Position numbers and translations under genes: made by a program. Below, in pieces: positions 46,659-56,169 of a stretch of DNA of 64,000 nt. Within the stretch, counting starts at the first letter, position 1. Every line of letters starts with the position of its first letter. The notes below the pieces were generated by a model. That model searched no databases. It saw only the letters and a program-made list of their open reading frames with translations, and was not told the DNA's origin. This DNA is from Sphaerotilus hippei. GTDB lineage: Bacteria > Pseudomonadota > Gammaproteobacteria > Burkholderiales > Burkholderiaceae_C. The stretch covers positions 113,005 through 177,004 of the forward strand of contig NZ_QJJS01000010.1 in the NCBI RefSeq assembly GCF_003201595.1. The letters are read 5' to 3'.

Positions 46659-47951
46659 GTGAATCCGACGCCGACCACCCCGCCGCCGGCTGCCGAGCCG
46701 GTCGGCACGGCCGAAGCCGGCCGCCGCAAGGCGGCCATGCCTTTCATCATGTTCACCGTGCTGATCGACATGGTGGCGATCGGCCTGATCATTCCGGTGC
46801 TGCCCCCGCTGGTGGGGCTGTTCACCGGATCCCAGGCCGACCATGCCTTCTGGTATGGGGTGGTCAGTTTCGCGTTCGGCTTCGCCAACTTCTTCGGCTC
46901 GCCCCTGCTGGGGGCGCTGTCGGACCACTACGGCCGCCGCCCGGTGCTGCTGCTGGGCTTCACCGGCCTGGCGCTGAGCTTCTTCGTCACCGGGCTGGCC
47001 ACGGCCCTGTGGATGCTGGTGGCGATCCGGCTGGTCAGCGGTGCGCTGCAGGCCAACGCCGCGGTCGCCCAGGCCTACGTGGCCGACATCAGTGCGCCCG
47101 AGGAGCGGGCCAAGCGCTTCGGCATGCTGGGGGCCATGTTCGGCATGGGCTTCGTGCTCGGGCCGGTCATGGGCGGCCTGCTGGGCGGCATCGACCTGCA
47201 CCTGCCGTTTTTCGTGGCCGGCGGACTGGCGGTGCTCAACGCGATCTACGGCATCTTCGTGCTGCCTGAATCGCTGCCGCCCGCCCGGCGCCAGCCGGTG
47301 CAGTGGCGCAAGGCCAATCCGGTCTCGTCGCTGCGCCAGCTGACGCAGCTCCAGGGCGTGGGCCTGCTGGTGGCGGTGGTCGGGCTGTCGAGCCTGGCGC
47401 AGTTCATCATGCACACCACCTGGGTGCTCTACACGACCTTCAAGTTCGGCTGGGGTCCGAAGGAGAACGGCTGGTCGCTGTTCACCGTCGGCGTGATGGC
47501 CGTGCTGGTGCAGGGCGGCCTGATCCGCGTGGCGCTCAAGCGCGCCGCGCCGGAGAAGATCGCCGTGATCGGCCTGATCTCCTCGGCCACGGCCTACGCC
47601 CTGTGGGGCGCGGCCACCGAAGGCTGGATGATGTACGCGGTGGTCGGGCTGAACCTGTTCGGCTTCATGGCCAACCCGGCCATCCAGAGCCTGGTGTCCA
47701 ACGCCGCCGACGACCAGTCGCAGGGCCGCACCATGGGCGCGGTGGCCTCGCTCAACAGCCTGACCGCGGTGGCCGCGCCGGTGATCGGTGCGGCGCTGCT
47801 GGGCTTCGTGTCCCACCTGCCACGGGGTGACTGGCGCATCGGCGCCCCGTTTTTCCTCTGCTCGGCCCTGCAGGGCCTGGCCACCGTGATGGCATTGCTG
47901 CACTTCCGCCGCCATCGTGCCCTGACCGCATCGGCTGCTGCCGCTGCCTGA
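46659..47951 (+). CDS. MFS transporter, TCR/Tet type
   Basis: A 430-residue 12-helix transporter of the major facilitator superfamily. Motif A appears as GALSDHYGRRPVLLLG between helices 2 and 3, and helix 5 has GPVMGGLLGG, a mark of drug:H+ antiporters of the TetA(A/B) type. The GTG start lies six bases after the guaB stop, and guaA begins nine bases after its own stop, so it is embedded in the guanine operon. It could export purines, analogues or drugs; the substrate is unknown. There is no gap for an internal promoter. Confidence 0.9.
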   Translation: MNPTPTTPPPAAEPVGTAEAGRRKAAMPFIMFTVLIDMVAIGLIIPVLPPLVGLFTGSQADHAFWYGVVSFAFGFANFFGSPLLGALSDHYGRRPVLLLGFTGLALSFFVTGLATALWMLVAIRLVSGALQANAAVAQAYVADISAPEERAKRFGMLGAMFGMGFVLGPVMGGLLGGIDLHLPFFVAGGLAVLNAIYGIFVLPESLPPARRQPVQWRKANPVSSLRQLTQLQGVGLLVAVVGLSSLAQFIMHTTWVLYTTFKFGWGPKENGWSLFTVGVMAVLVQGGLIRVALKRAAPEKIAVIGLISSATAYALWGAATEGWMMYAVVGLNLFGFMANPAIQSLVSNAADDQSQGRTMGAVASLNSLTAVAAPVIGAALLGFVSHLPRGDWRIGAPFFLCSALQGLATVMALLHFRRHRALTASAAAAA

Positions 47952-47960
47952 GCCCTCCAC

Positions 47961-49559
<1,599 letters not shown>

Positions 49560-49771
49560 TTTGAAGACGGTTCACACCGTCCCGGAACGTCTCATGAATG
49601 CATTAAAGCCCTTGATTTTCAAGGGCGCCTCAGCGTGACTGCTTTCGACGAACTTCACCGCCGAAAGCACCTTTGATCTGACGGAATCAGGTCTGTTGGA
49701 TTTGGCGGCGGAAGCCTTTGCCTTCATGCCCGTGTGTGGTGCCGCGCCGCAGTGCGAAGCCGGCGCCCGAT
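49560..49771. other. Junction after guaA, no gene
   Basis: 212 bases between guaA and the next gene, more AT-rich than the core. It contains GCCCTTGA-TTT-TCAAGGGC (49608-49626), a perfect eight-bp hairpin with no U-tract, and the string listed separately at 49604. On the minus strand a short frame of about 50 codons ends here, with an integrase-tail-like AEAPLKIKGFNAFM, but it has no recognised domain. Confidence 0.45.
49604..49619 (+). repeat. Direct repeat copy 1, possible island boundary
   Basis: TTAAAGCCCTTGATTT occurs here and, with one base changed, at 61516-61531 in the same orientation, 11.9 kb away. It lies 45 bases after the guaA stop codon. It is a candidate attachment-site half; no integrase gene is seen. 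Confidence 0.4.
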
Positions 49772-50977
49772 TCAGGCGCCCATGGCCCGAGCCGCGCTGC
49801 CGCGTTGCAAGCCCCAGGCGGCCACCATGGCCAGCAGTGCGCATGCCGATGCGGTGATGAACACGCCGCCCAGGCCGTGTGCGGCGCTCACCAGGCCCAG
49901 CAGCGGGCTGGCCACACCGAGCGTCAGGTCCAGGAAGGCGGCATACAGCCCCATCGCGGTGCCCCGGCGTTGCGGGTCGGCCAGGCGCACGGCCACCACG
50001 CCCAGGCCCGGGAACACCAGGCCGAAGCCGGTGCCCGCGCAAGCGGCGCCCAGCACGGCCCGGGCGGGGCTGTCGGCCAGGCCCAGCTGCACCAGGCCCA
50101 GCGCCTCCAGGCCGGCAGCGGCCAGCGCCACCCGCGCACCGCCAAAGCGATCAGGCCAATGGCCCAACAGCAGGCGGGACAAAACCACCGACGCAGAAAA
50201 CACGCTCATGGCCTGCCAACCCATGTCCCACCCGTGCGCCCGGTAGAGGGCGGCAGCAAACACGGTGACGGCGGCAAAGCCCACGCTGGCCAGGGCCAGG
50301 CCCAGGCCCGGCCAGACCACGGTGCGCAGCATGCTGACCCTGCTGCGTGCGCTGCTCTGCCTGGGTGCCTGTGGGGGCAGCCGCCGCAGGCTCAGCGCCA
50401 CCAGGCCGGCCAGCAGGGTCTCCACCAGCGCCCAGGCGCCAAAGCCCTGCTGGTGCCACAACCACGAGCCCGCGGGCGCCCCCAGAGCAAAGGCCAGGAA
50501 CATCGCCGTGCCCGCCCATGACATCACCCGCCCGGCCTTGTCTGCGCCCAGCCTGGCCACACCCCAGCCCAAGGCTCCCGTCGCGGTGAAGCTGCTGGCC
50601 GCACCCAGCAACACCTGGCCCAAGGCGATCGCCAGCAAGGCAGCCAGGCGCTGCGTGCCACAGCCCCACGAGACCAGGTAGGCTGCACCGGCCGCCAGGG
50701 CCAGGCCCGTGCCCGCGCGCATGGCCTGGCGGGGCCCGCGTTCGTCCGCCACACGGCCAGCCGGTGCGCGCAAGAGCACCGAGGTCACGAACAAGCAACC
50801 CACGACCAGGCCCAACAGCCCCGGCTCCAGGTGCAGGGCCTGCGCCAACTGCAGGGGGATCACCGGCAGGCTCAGGCCCAGAACCAGGTAAACCAGGAAC
50901 AAGGACAGCAGCGCGGGGCTCAGGGCCGCCAGCGCCGAAGGGCTGGTCGATGACATCGGCAGGGTGGGTGCTTGCAT
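49772..50977 (-). CDS. MFS transporter, YhhS-like
   Basis: A 401-residue 12-helix major facilitator. The first helices read LLSLFLVYLVLGLSLPVIPL and the loop-2 motif appears as GRVADERGPRQAMRAG, with APAGRVADERG resembling the YhhS/sugar-efflux (arabinose/aromatic) exporters. The substrate is not identifiable. It is divergent from the amidohydrolase-fold gene, which may suggest a shared regulator. Codon use contains more AG-ending codons and its Ala/Cys pattern differs somewhat from core genes, in line with acquired DNA. Start: ATG 50977, with ATG 50956 as an alternative; neither has a clear Shine-Dalgarno sequence. Confidence 0.85.
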   Translation of the reverse strand: MQAPTLPMSSTSPSALAALSPALLSLFLVYLVLGLSLPVIPLQLAQALHLEPGLLGLVVGCLFVTSVLLRAPAGRVADERGPRQAMRAGTGLALAAGAAYLVSWGCGTQRLAALLAIALGQVLLGAASSFTATGALGWGVARLGADKAGRVMSWAGTAMFLAFALGAPAGSWLWHQQGFGAWALVETLLAGLVALSLRRLPPQAPRQSSARSRVSMLRTVVWPGLGLALASVGFAAVTVFAAALYRAHGWDMGWQAMSVFSASVVLSRLLLGHWPDRFGGARVALAAAGLEALGLVQLGLADSPARAVLGAACAGTGFGLVFPGLGVVAVRLADPQRRGTAMGLYAAFLDLTLGVASPLLGLVSAAHGLGGVFITASACALLAMVAAWGLQRGSAARAMGA

Positions 50978-51138
50978 GAGGCAGATCGTAAAAAGTGACC
51001 CGGCCTGCGGGTTGATCTAAAGCAGGCACCGGCGCAAGTTCACCGTTCTTTAACCTGGGCAAACATGTCGACACGCAGGGCTGCCGATACTGGTTTCACA
51101 GCACCGCGGATACCGGTGCGCCGCAAGGAGAACCTGTG
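50978..51138. promoter_or_regulatory. Divergent promoter region, MFS / amidohydrolase
   Basis: 161 bases holding both start regions. AAGGAG (51125-51130) is the ribosome binding site of the amidohydrolase gene. GATACTGG and GGATACCGG are spaced 22 bases apart in the same orientation and could be regulator half-sites. No assured -10 box. Confidence 0.35.
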
Positions 51139-52212
51139 ATGTCGACCCCGACCCCCCTTCCCACCCCCGGCGTGGTGGACGCCAACATGCACTGGCTGCC
51201 CGAGACCCTGTTCTCGGATCCCCGCCTGCTGGATGCCTTCTTGAACACCCCGCCGCGCGAGTACGGCATCTGGGCCCGGCTGGAGCCCATTGCCGGCAGC
51301 CCGCTGCGCCAGATCATCATCGAGCAGCCTCGTGGGCAAGAGGTGCTCAACTACGCCGAGAGCCAGTACAGCCTGGAAGCCCAGCTGGCCGACATGGACC
51401 GCGCCGGCATCGAGCGCGCGGTGTTCCGCATGCCCTGCTGGCAGGAATGGCTGACGCTGGACGCCTGCAAGCTGGTGAATGACCAGCTGGCCCGGCACGT
51501 GGCCCGTTGCCCCAGCCGCTTCACGGCGCTGGCGGTGGCGCCGCCCTGGGGCACGGCAGACAGCCTGCGCGAGGTGGAGCGTTGCATCAAAGAGCTGGGT
51601 TTTGCCGGCGTTCAGATGGCTGCGCACTATGGTCAGCTCTACCTTGACGACCCCGCGTTCAAGCCCTACCTGCGCTTCCTCAACGATCTGGAGGTGCCGG
51701 TGGTGGTGCACCACACGCCCCTGCCGGTGGACTACGGCTCCATCCTCAGCTACACCAACCAGCGTCGGCAATACGGGCGCTGCGTGGCCCAGGCCACGGC
51801 GGTGGGGCGTGAGCTGTTCAGCGGCGTGTTCGACGAGTTCCCCAACCTCACCTTCATCCACTCGATGCTGGGCGGTGGCTTCTTTGCCTATGCCGACATG
51901 TTGTGCCCCACCAAGGCCGCAGCCTACCCCGATGCCGTGGACCGCTTTGCCGCCGACACCGAGAAGCTGCGCGGCCAGCTGAAGAAGAACCTGTTCTTCG
52001 ACATCTCGGGCGCGCCGCAATGGGGCGCGGCCCAGTTGCGCTGTGCGGTGGAGGTGCTGGGGGCACGCAACATCCTCTACAGCGGCTCTTACCCCATCCG
52101 CAAGGATTGGTTCTTCGAGGGTGTGGGTGTGATCCGCCAACTGGGCCTGGCCGAGGCCGACGAGCAGGCCATCCTGGGTGGCAACGCGCGCCGGCTGTTC
52201 AAGCTGGATTGA
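51139..52212 (+). CDS. Amidohydrolase-2 fold protein with altered metal site
   Basis: A 357-residue TIM-barrel protein of the amidohydrolase-2 (PF04909) family, which contains metal-dependent decarboxylases and hydrolases acting on aromatic and related acids. Family features: VVDANMHWLP at the start, VPVVVHHTPLPVDYG (His191/192), FPNLTFIHSMLGGGFFAY (His241) and NILYSGSYPI near the end. Two usual ligands are changed: the first strand has D-A-N-M-H, not D-x-H-x-H, and the last has Ser317 where the catalytic Asp of GSDYP belongs. It may bind metal poorly or use another chemistry. ATG 51139 has AAGGAG eight bases upstream. Confidence 0.85.
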   Translation: MSTPTPLPTPGVVDANMHWLPETLFSDPRLLDAFLNTPPREYGIWARLEPIAGSPLRQIIIEQPRGQEVLNYAESQYSLEAQLADMDRAGIERAVFRMPCWQEWLTLDACKLVNDQLARHVARCPSRFTALAVAPPWGTADSLREVERCIKELGFAGVQMAAHYGQLYLDDPAFKPYLRFLNDLEVPVVVHHTPLPVDYGSILSYTNQRRQYGRCVAQATAVGRELFSGVFDEFPNLTFIHSMLGGGFFAYADMLCPTKAAAYPDAVDRFAADTEKLRGQLKKNLFFDISGAPQWGAAQLRCAVEVLGARNILYSGSYPIRKDWFFEGVGVIRQLGLAEADEQAILGGNARRLFKLD

Positions 52213-52838
52213 GTGGGCGTGCGCGGCACCGCAGAGGCGACACCCCCGTACGGTGCGCAAGGCCTTTCACGGAAGCTGATGTCCTGGCGTGCACCACTTG
52301 TTGCCCAATTCTGATTGCACCGGAGCGCGCAGCTTGGAACCGCGCTGAGGTGACCTGCCAGGACAGATCGCCACGGCACTGGGGTCACCGTTGCGACAGT
52401 TTCTGCTGCACGGCAGTTTGCTGCGGCGTCCAGCCCCGCCCAGCACCTTGAACAGCGTCACCCCATTGCTGAGCTGGGCCAGCCGGCTGCCGCTGGGCGC
52501 TTGTTGGGCGGCTGGAGACCAGCGTGTCGGGCACCTCGGTGCCGATCAGCAGGGCCATGGCGTTGCGGTCCAGCGCCATGCGCCTGCGATAGAGCAAGGC
52601 AAATGGGGTCCACGGCCATCCGAGGGCGGTGGTGTGGATGATGCAAACGCGTCGGTGGCCACCGCATGCAACCCACCGAACCCGATGGGTGATCGTTGCG
52701 GCCGCTCGGAACTTGATTCAGGCCGCCTTGGCCTCAGGTCACCGTTGGTCGTGCGGGGGAAATCCGTCAAGCCCCGGGCCCGGGAAGGCCGAGGCGGACC
52801 ACCGCCCCATGGTGGGCGAGCAGCCGATCAACAGCGGT
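52213..52838. other. 626-base region with gene debris
   Basis: No intact gene. On the minus strand, 52429-52600 preserves two disconnected pieces of an outer-membrane efflux protein (listed separately). The remaining 52601-52838 shows nothing I can identify. The region separates the amidohydrolase gene from the end of the exporter-patatin-MipA operon. Confidence 0.5.
52429..52600 (-). pseudogene. Relic of an outer-membrane efflux (NodT/OprM) gene
   Basis: One minus-strand frame reads YRRRMALDRNAMALLIGTEV, matching the mid-protein segment of NodT-family factors (usually R-x-LDRNALALLLG). About 30 bases on, another frame reads RLAQLSNGVTLFKVLGG, matching the very C-terminal end (VTLYKALGGGW type). 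The roughly 200 residues between them are deleted, and no start codon remains. It is a second, dead copy of the kind of gene at the head of the nearby operon. Confidence 0.55.
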
Positions 52839-53633
52839 TCAGAACACGGACACCACGGTCAATGCGTTCACGTTGACCTGACGGCGCCCGACAATCGGGC
52901 TGTTGGCGACCTCGTCGCCGTAGCGTGTGCCGGACACAGACAGGGCCACCGAGGTGGATGCGGTGATCGGCCTGATCAGTTTCAAGCCCACATTCAGGTT
53001 GGTGGTGGCACCAGGGACATATTCGGGGCGCAGCGCCGTGGCTTCCGATTCCTGCACACCGAAGAGGTAGCGCGTCACCCCCTGGCTCCACCAGGATGCC
53101 CCCACGGATGGCGACAGCACCCACCCGCCCACAGGCAGCGTGTGGCTGTAGCCCAGGCTCATCCGAAAACCATTGCCCCGCCCCGATGCATCGGCCTGCC
53201 ATGACGCCTGGACCTCGCTCTGGCCTGAGCGCCACTTGGCCTGGGGCCCCAGCCAGACGCCGATGCGGCGCTTTTGCATGCCCTGGAGCGCCCACGAATC
53301 GCTGGCCTTGTACCCTTCACTGAAGCCGACCTGCACGCCCAGTTCAGCCTTGATTTCAGGACTCAACTGGCCACCGAAGTACACGCCGTCGGCCACGCGC
53401 AGCCCGCCTCGCGCGTAGGACACCACAGGGATGAGGCGTGTGCGCGACTTCACATCCAGGTAGGGCGATGGGGTAGCGGCCACGCCCGCGCCCAGCGTCC
53501 AGCGACCGGGCCCATCAGGCTCGGCAGCCACCGCCGAAACGGAGACAAGGGACATGCCGCACAGCCAGGTCCAGGCCAGGGCCGAAGCCCGCACCGCGGC
53601 CGATTTGCCAGTGTGATTCAGTTCAGGGGCCAT
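52839..53633 (-). CDS. MipA/OmpV family outer-membrane protein
   Basis: A 264-residue protein with a signal peptide (about residues 1-37, ending SAVAA) and a beta-barrel pattern: WTLGAGVAATPSPYLDVKSRTRLIPVVSYARGG at the start, as in the MipA/OmpV family, and a final strand VNALTVVSVF with terminal Phe. MipA scaffolds murein enzymes in E. coli; OmpV relatives affect adhesion and osmotic response. It starts 11 bases inside the end of the patatin gene and is the last gene of the operon. Its role there is unknown. Confidence 0.85.
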   Translation of the reverse strand: MAPELNHTGKSAAVRASALAWTWLCGMSLVSVSAVAAEPDGPGRWTLGAGVAATPSPYLDVKSRTRLIPVVSYARGGLRVADGVYFGGQLSPEIKAELGVQVGFSEGYKASDSWALQGMQKRRIGVWLGPQAKWRSGQSEVQASWQADASGRGNGFRMSLGYSHTLPVGGWVLSPSVGASWWSQGVTRYLFGVQESEATALRPEYVPGATTNLNVGLKLIRPITASTSVALSVSGTRYGDEVANSPIVGRRQVNVNALTVVSVF

Positions 53634-55038
53634 GTTGATCTCCTGGCAGTGAGGTGGGAGGGGAGGCGTCCAGGGCCTGCAGCAAGCGTTGGAAATCGGG
53701 GGACCGTCTCAGCATGTCCGCCCCCGCTTCACGCAGCTCACGCGTCACCGCTTCGGGCAGGTACAAGGTGGTGGGCAGCGACACGAGCTTCTTGCGCAGC
53801 GGGGCATCGGGCACGCCGCGCAAGGAGATGTCGGCCAGGTACAAGGGCATCTCCTGCGGTGTGATGCCCGCGCCCGCTGCGCGCTGTCGCCAGCTTGCCA
53901 ACGTCTGCTGGAACAGGTAGCGCGTCTCATCCGAGTAGCGGTGAATGGGGATGTCGGCCAGGGCCGCAGCCACCTCGCCCACACGCGGCACATTGGGGCT
54001 CAGCTCCACATGCTCGGGCGACTCGGTGCCGGAGTCCACTACGATGAACAGCGCTTTCCTGACGTTGCGCATCCAGGGTACGGTCCCATCGGGCATGACG
54101 GCCTTGGCCATGCCATCCATTTCCACCATGCCACGCAGGGCCAGGTTGTCGGCCACGCCGCCATCCACCAGGTGCAGATAGGGGTGCGTTGCCACGTCCA
54201 GGTAACGCGACAGATCCATCAGCCGCTGTTGTTCACGGGTCTTGTCGCCGCTGCGGGCCAGCGCGGCACGCGCGGCCTCACGCGGCATGGCCTTGGGGCA
54301 GTCCTGGCCGTGGTTCCACAGGGTGATGGGGGCGAAGACCAGGGGCACGGCGCTGGACGCCGCCACCGCGCGCGCCAGCGGGAAGCGGCTCATGTCACTG
54401 CAGATCAGGTCAAAGTATTCCTGCAGGAAATCGAAGCGCGTGCCGTCGCTCAAATCGGCCGCGCTGACCACGGCGAACGGCCCTTTGCGTTCGGCGGCCA
54501 GGGTGCCAAAGGTGGCACCTTTGAACAGCTCGCGGTCCAGCGATTCGGCCAACAGGTCACCCCGGCCAAAGCGGGGCGAGCCCAGGCGCCACAGGTTGCC
54601 GATGGAGAAAACCTCGTTCACCACCTGCTTCTGGAAGTCCCGCGCCAGAAAGTGCTCGGGGAACTCGTCGATCACGGCATCGCCCTTCAGCGCCCAGTAG
54701 GAAGCGATGATCGCGCCGCCCGACACGCCATAGACCAGGTCCACCTCGTCGATGAGGCGCTTGCGCTGGCCCCGCCAGGTGATGTCATGACGGGCCAGTT
54801 CTTCGATCACGCCCAAGGCCAGCGCGGCCGCGCGCGAGCCGCCACCGGAGAAGCTGACCGTGATCAGCAGCGCTTCGTCACCGGGGTGGCGGAAGAAGCC
54901 CTGGGTGTTGTAGGGCATGGCAGGCTCATTGGCCGCCTTGAGCTTGGCGTTGACGGGGTACTGCACGGTGCTGCAGGCCGTCAGCGCCAACAGGGCTGCG
55001 GCCATGAGCAGGGTGGTCAAGCGCTGGATGAGCTTCAT
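53623..55038 (-). CDS. Patatin-like phospholipase lipoprotein
   Basis: A 471-residue protein with a lipoprotein signal (LLALTAC, cysteine 22). It has a complete patatin catalytic set: glycine-rich oxyanion loop SFSGGGSRAAALALG (residues 62-76), nucleophile elbow YGVSGGAI (Ser106), and the dyad aspartate in LVDGGVADN (Asp292). Patatins cleave acyl chains from phospholipids. Lipid anchoring places it in the periplasm or at the outer membrane, not in the cytoplasm like toxin-type patatins. It lies nine bases after the ABC permease gene and overlaps the MipA-like gene, so it belongs to the exporter operon. Confidence 0.92.
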   Translation of the reverse strand: MKLIQRLTTLLMAAALLALTACSTVQYPVNAKLKAANEPAMPYNTQGFFRHPGDEALLITVSFSGGGSRAAALALGVIEELARHDITWRGQRKRLIDEVDLVYGVSGGAIIASYWALKGDAVIDEFPEHFLARDFQKQVVNEVFSIGNLWRLGSPRFGRGDLLAESLDRELFKGATFGTLAAERKGPFAVVSAADLSDGTRFDFLQEYFDLICSDMSRFPLARAVAASSAVPLVFAPITLWNHGQDCPKAMPREAARAALARSGDKTREQQRLMDLSRYLDVATHPYLHLVDGGVADNLALRGMVEMDGMAKAVMPDGTVPWMRNVRKALFIVVDSGTESPEHVELSPNVPRVGEVAAALADIPIHRYSDETRYLFQQTLASWRQRAAGAGITPQEMPLYLADISLRGVPDAPLRKKLVSLPTTLYLPEAVTRELREAGADMLRRSPDFQRLLQALDASPPTSLPGDQHGP

Positions 55039-55047
55039 GCGTTCAGG

Positions 55048-56169
55048 TCAAGACATGCTGGCAATGGTGCGCCGAAAGCGCGCTGCGGCGTAGGCAAATG
55101 CCCCGCCGCCCAGCGCCAGCAAGGCGGCGAACTGCGGCCAGACCACGTCGAAACCAGCGCCCCTGAAAAGGATAGCCTGCGCCAGGGCCACGTAGTGGGT
55201 GGTCGGTGCCAGCATCATGACCTGCTGCACCAGTTGCGGCATGTTTTCACGCGGCGTCTGCCCGCCCGACAGCATCTGCAAGGGCAAGAGGATCAGCACC
55301 AGCAGCAACCCGAACTGCGGCATGGAGCGGGCCACCGTGGCCATGACGATGCCCAGGGCGGTGCAGGCAAACAGGTGCAGCGCCGTGCCCGCCAGGAACA
55401 GCGGCAAGGAGCCGTTGATGGGCACGGCCAGGAAGCCCTGGATCACGCCCACCAGGGCCGCTCCGCTGGCCACCAGCACCACCAGGCCCATGGCCCAGAC
55501 CTTGGCCAGCATGATCTCCAGCGGCGTCACCGGCATGACCAGCAGGTGCTCGATGGTGCCGTGCTCGCGTTCACGGATCAAAGCGGCACCGGTGAGCACG
55601 AGCGTGAGCATGGTCACGTTGTTGATCAGCTCCATCACGGCGGTGAACCAGCTGGTGGTGAGGCTCTGGTTGAAGCGCACGCGGGTGGCCAGTTCCACCG
55701 ATGGCGTGGCGGCGGGCGCGTCGCGGTCCAGGTAGGCGGCCACCTCCTGGCTGAGGATGGCCTGCACGTAACCACTGCCCACAAAGGCCTGGTTCATGCG
55801 GGTGGCGTCCACCTTGAGCTGCAGCTCGGGCTGGCGGCCGGCCTTGATGTCGCGCTCGAAGCCTGCGGGGATGGTCAGGGCAAAGGTGTAGCGGCCGCTG
55901 TCGAGGCCCGCGTCAGCGGCCTGCGGGCCCAGCGGCACCGGGTTCATGAAATGCGGCGGGTACAGGGCGCTGGCCATGCGCATGGACAGCTGGCTCTGGT
56001 CTTCATCGATCCAGGCCATGGGCGCCTTGTGCAGTGATTCAGGCGCCGAGGTGGCTGCGCCGTACAAGCCCAGCGTGAAGGTGTAGCCGATCAGGATGAG
56101 CAGCATCGGGTCTCGCCACAAGGCCCACAGCTCCTTGTAGCCCAGTTGCAGCACGGTCTTCCAGCGCAT
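55048..56169 (-). CDS. ABC-2 type permease, YhhJ-like
   Basis: A 373-residue membrane protein: one N-terminal helix (LILIGYTFTLGLYGAATSAPE), a large periplasmic domain (residues about 45-175), then five hydrophobic helices with REREHGTIEHLLVMPVTPLEIMLAKVW, the ABC-2 signature. It resembles E. coli YhhJ, partner of RbbA/YhiI. Its ATG directly follows the stop of the ATPase gene (TGAATG). It should form the second half of the transport channel. Confidence 0.92.
   Translation of the reverse strand: MRWKTVLQLGYKELWALWRDPMLLILIGYTFTLGLYGAATSAPESLHKAPMAWIDEDQSQLSMRMASALYPPHFMNPVPLGPQAADAGLDSGRYTFALTIPAGFERDIKAGRQPELQLKVDATRMNQAFVGSGYVQAILSQEVAAYLDRDAPAATPSVELATRVRFNQSLTTSWFTAVMELINNVTMLTLVLTGAALIREREHGTIEHLLVMPVTPLEIMLAKVWAMGLVVLVASGAALVGVIQGFLAVPINGSLPLFLAGTALHLFACTALGIVMATVARSMPQFGLLLVLILLPLQMLSGGQTPRENMPQLVQQVMMLAPTTHYVALAQAILFRGAGFDVVWPQFAALLALGGGAFAYAAARFRRTIASMS

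Noticed and set aside
49608..49626. Intrinsic terminator of guaA
   Set aside because: The eight-bp hairpin is perfect but is followed by GC-rich sequence, not a T-run; it may instead be part of the repeat.
49572..49727. Short minus-strand gene ending in an integrase-like tail
   Set aside because: The roughly 50-codon frame has no recognisable domain or ribosome binding site and overlaps the possible repeat; kept only as a comment.
53623..55038. Anti-phage (CBASS-type) patatin effector
   Set aside because: The protein carries a lipoprotein signal and is in an exporter operon; no cyclic-nucleotide synthase or other defence gene is nearby.
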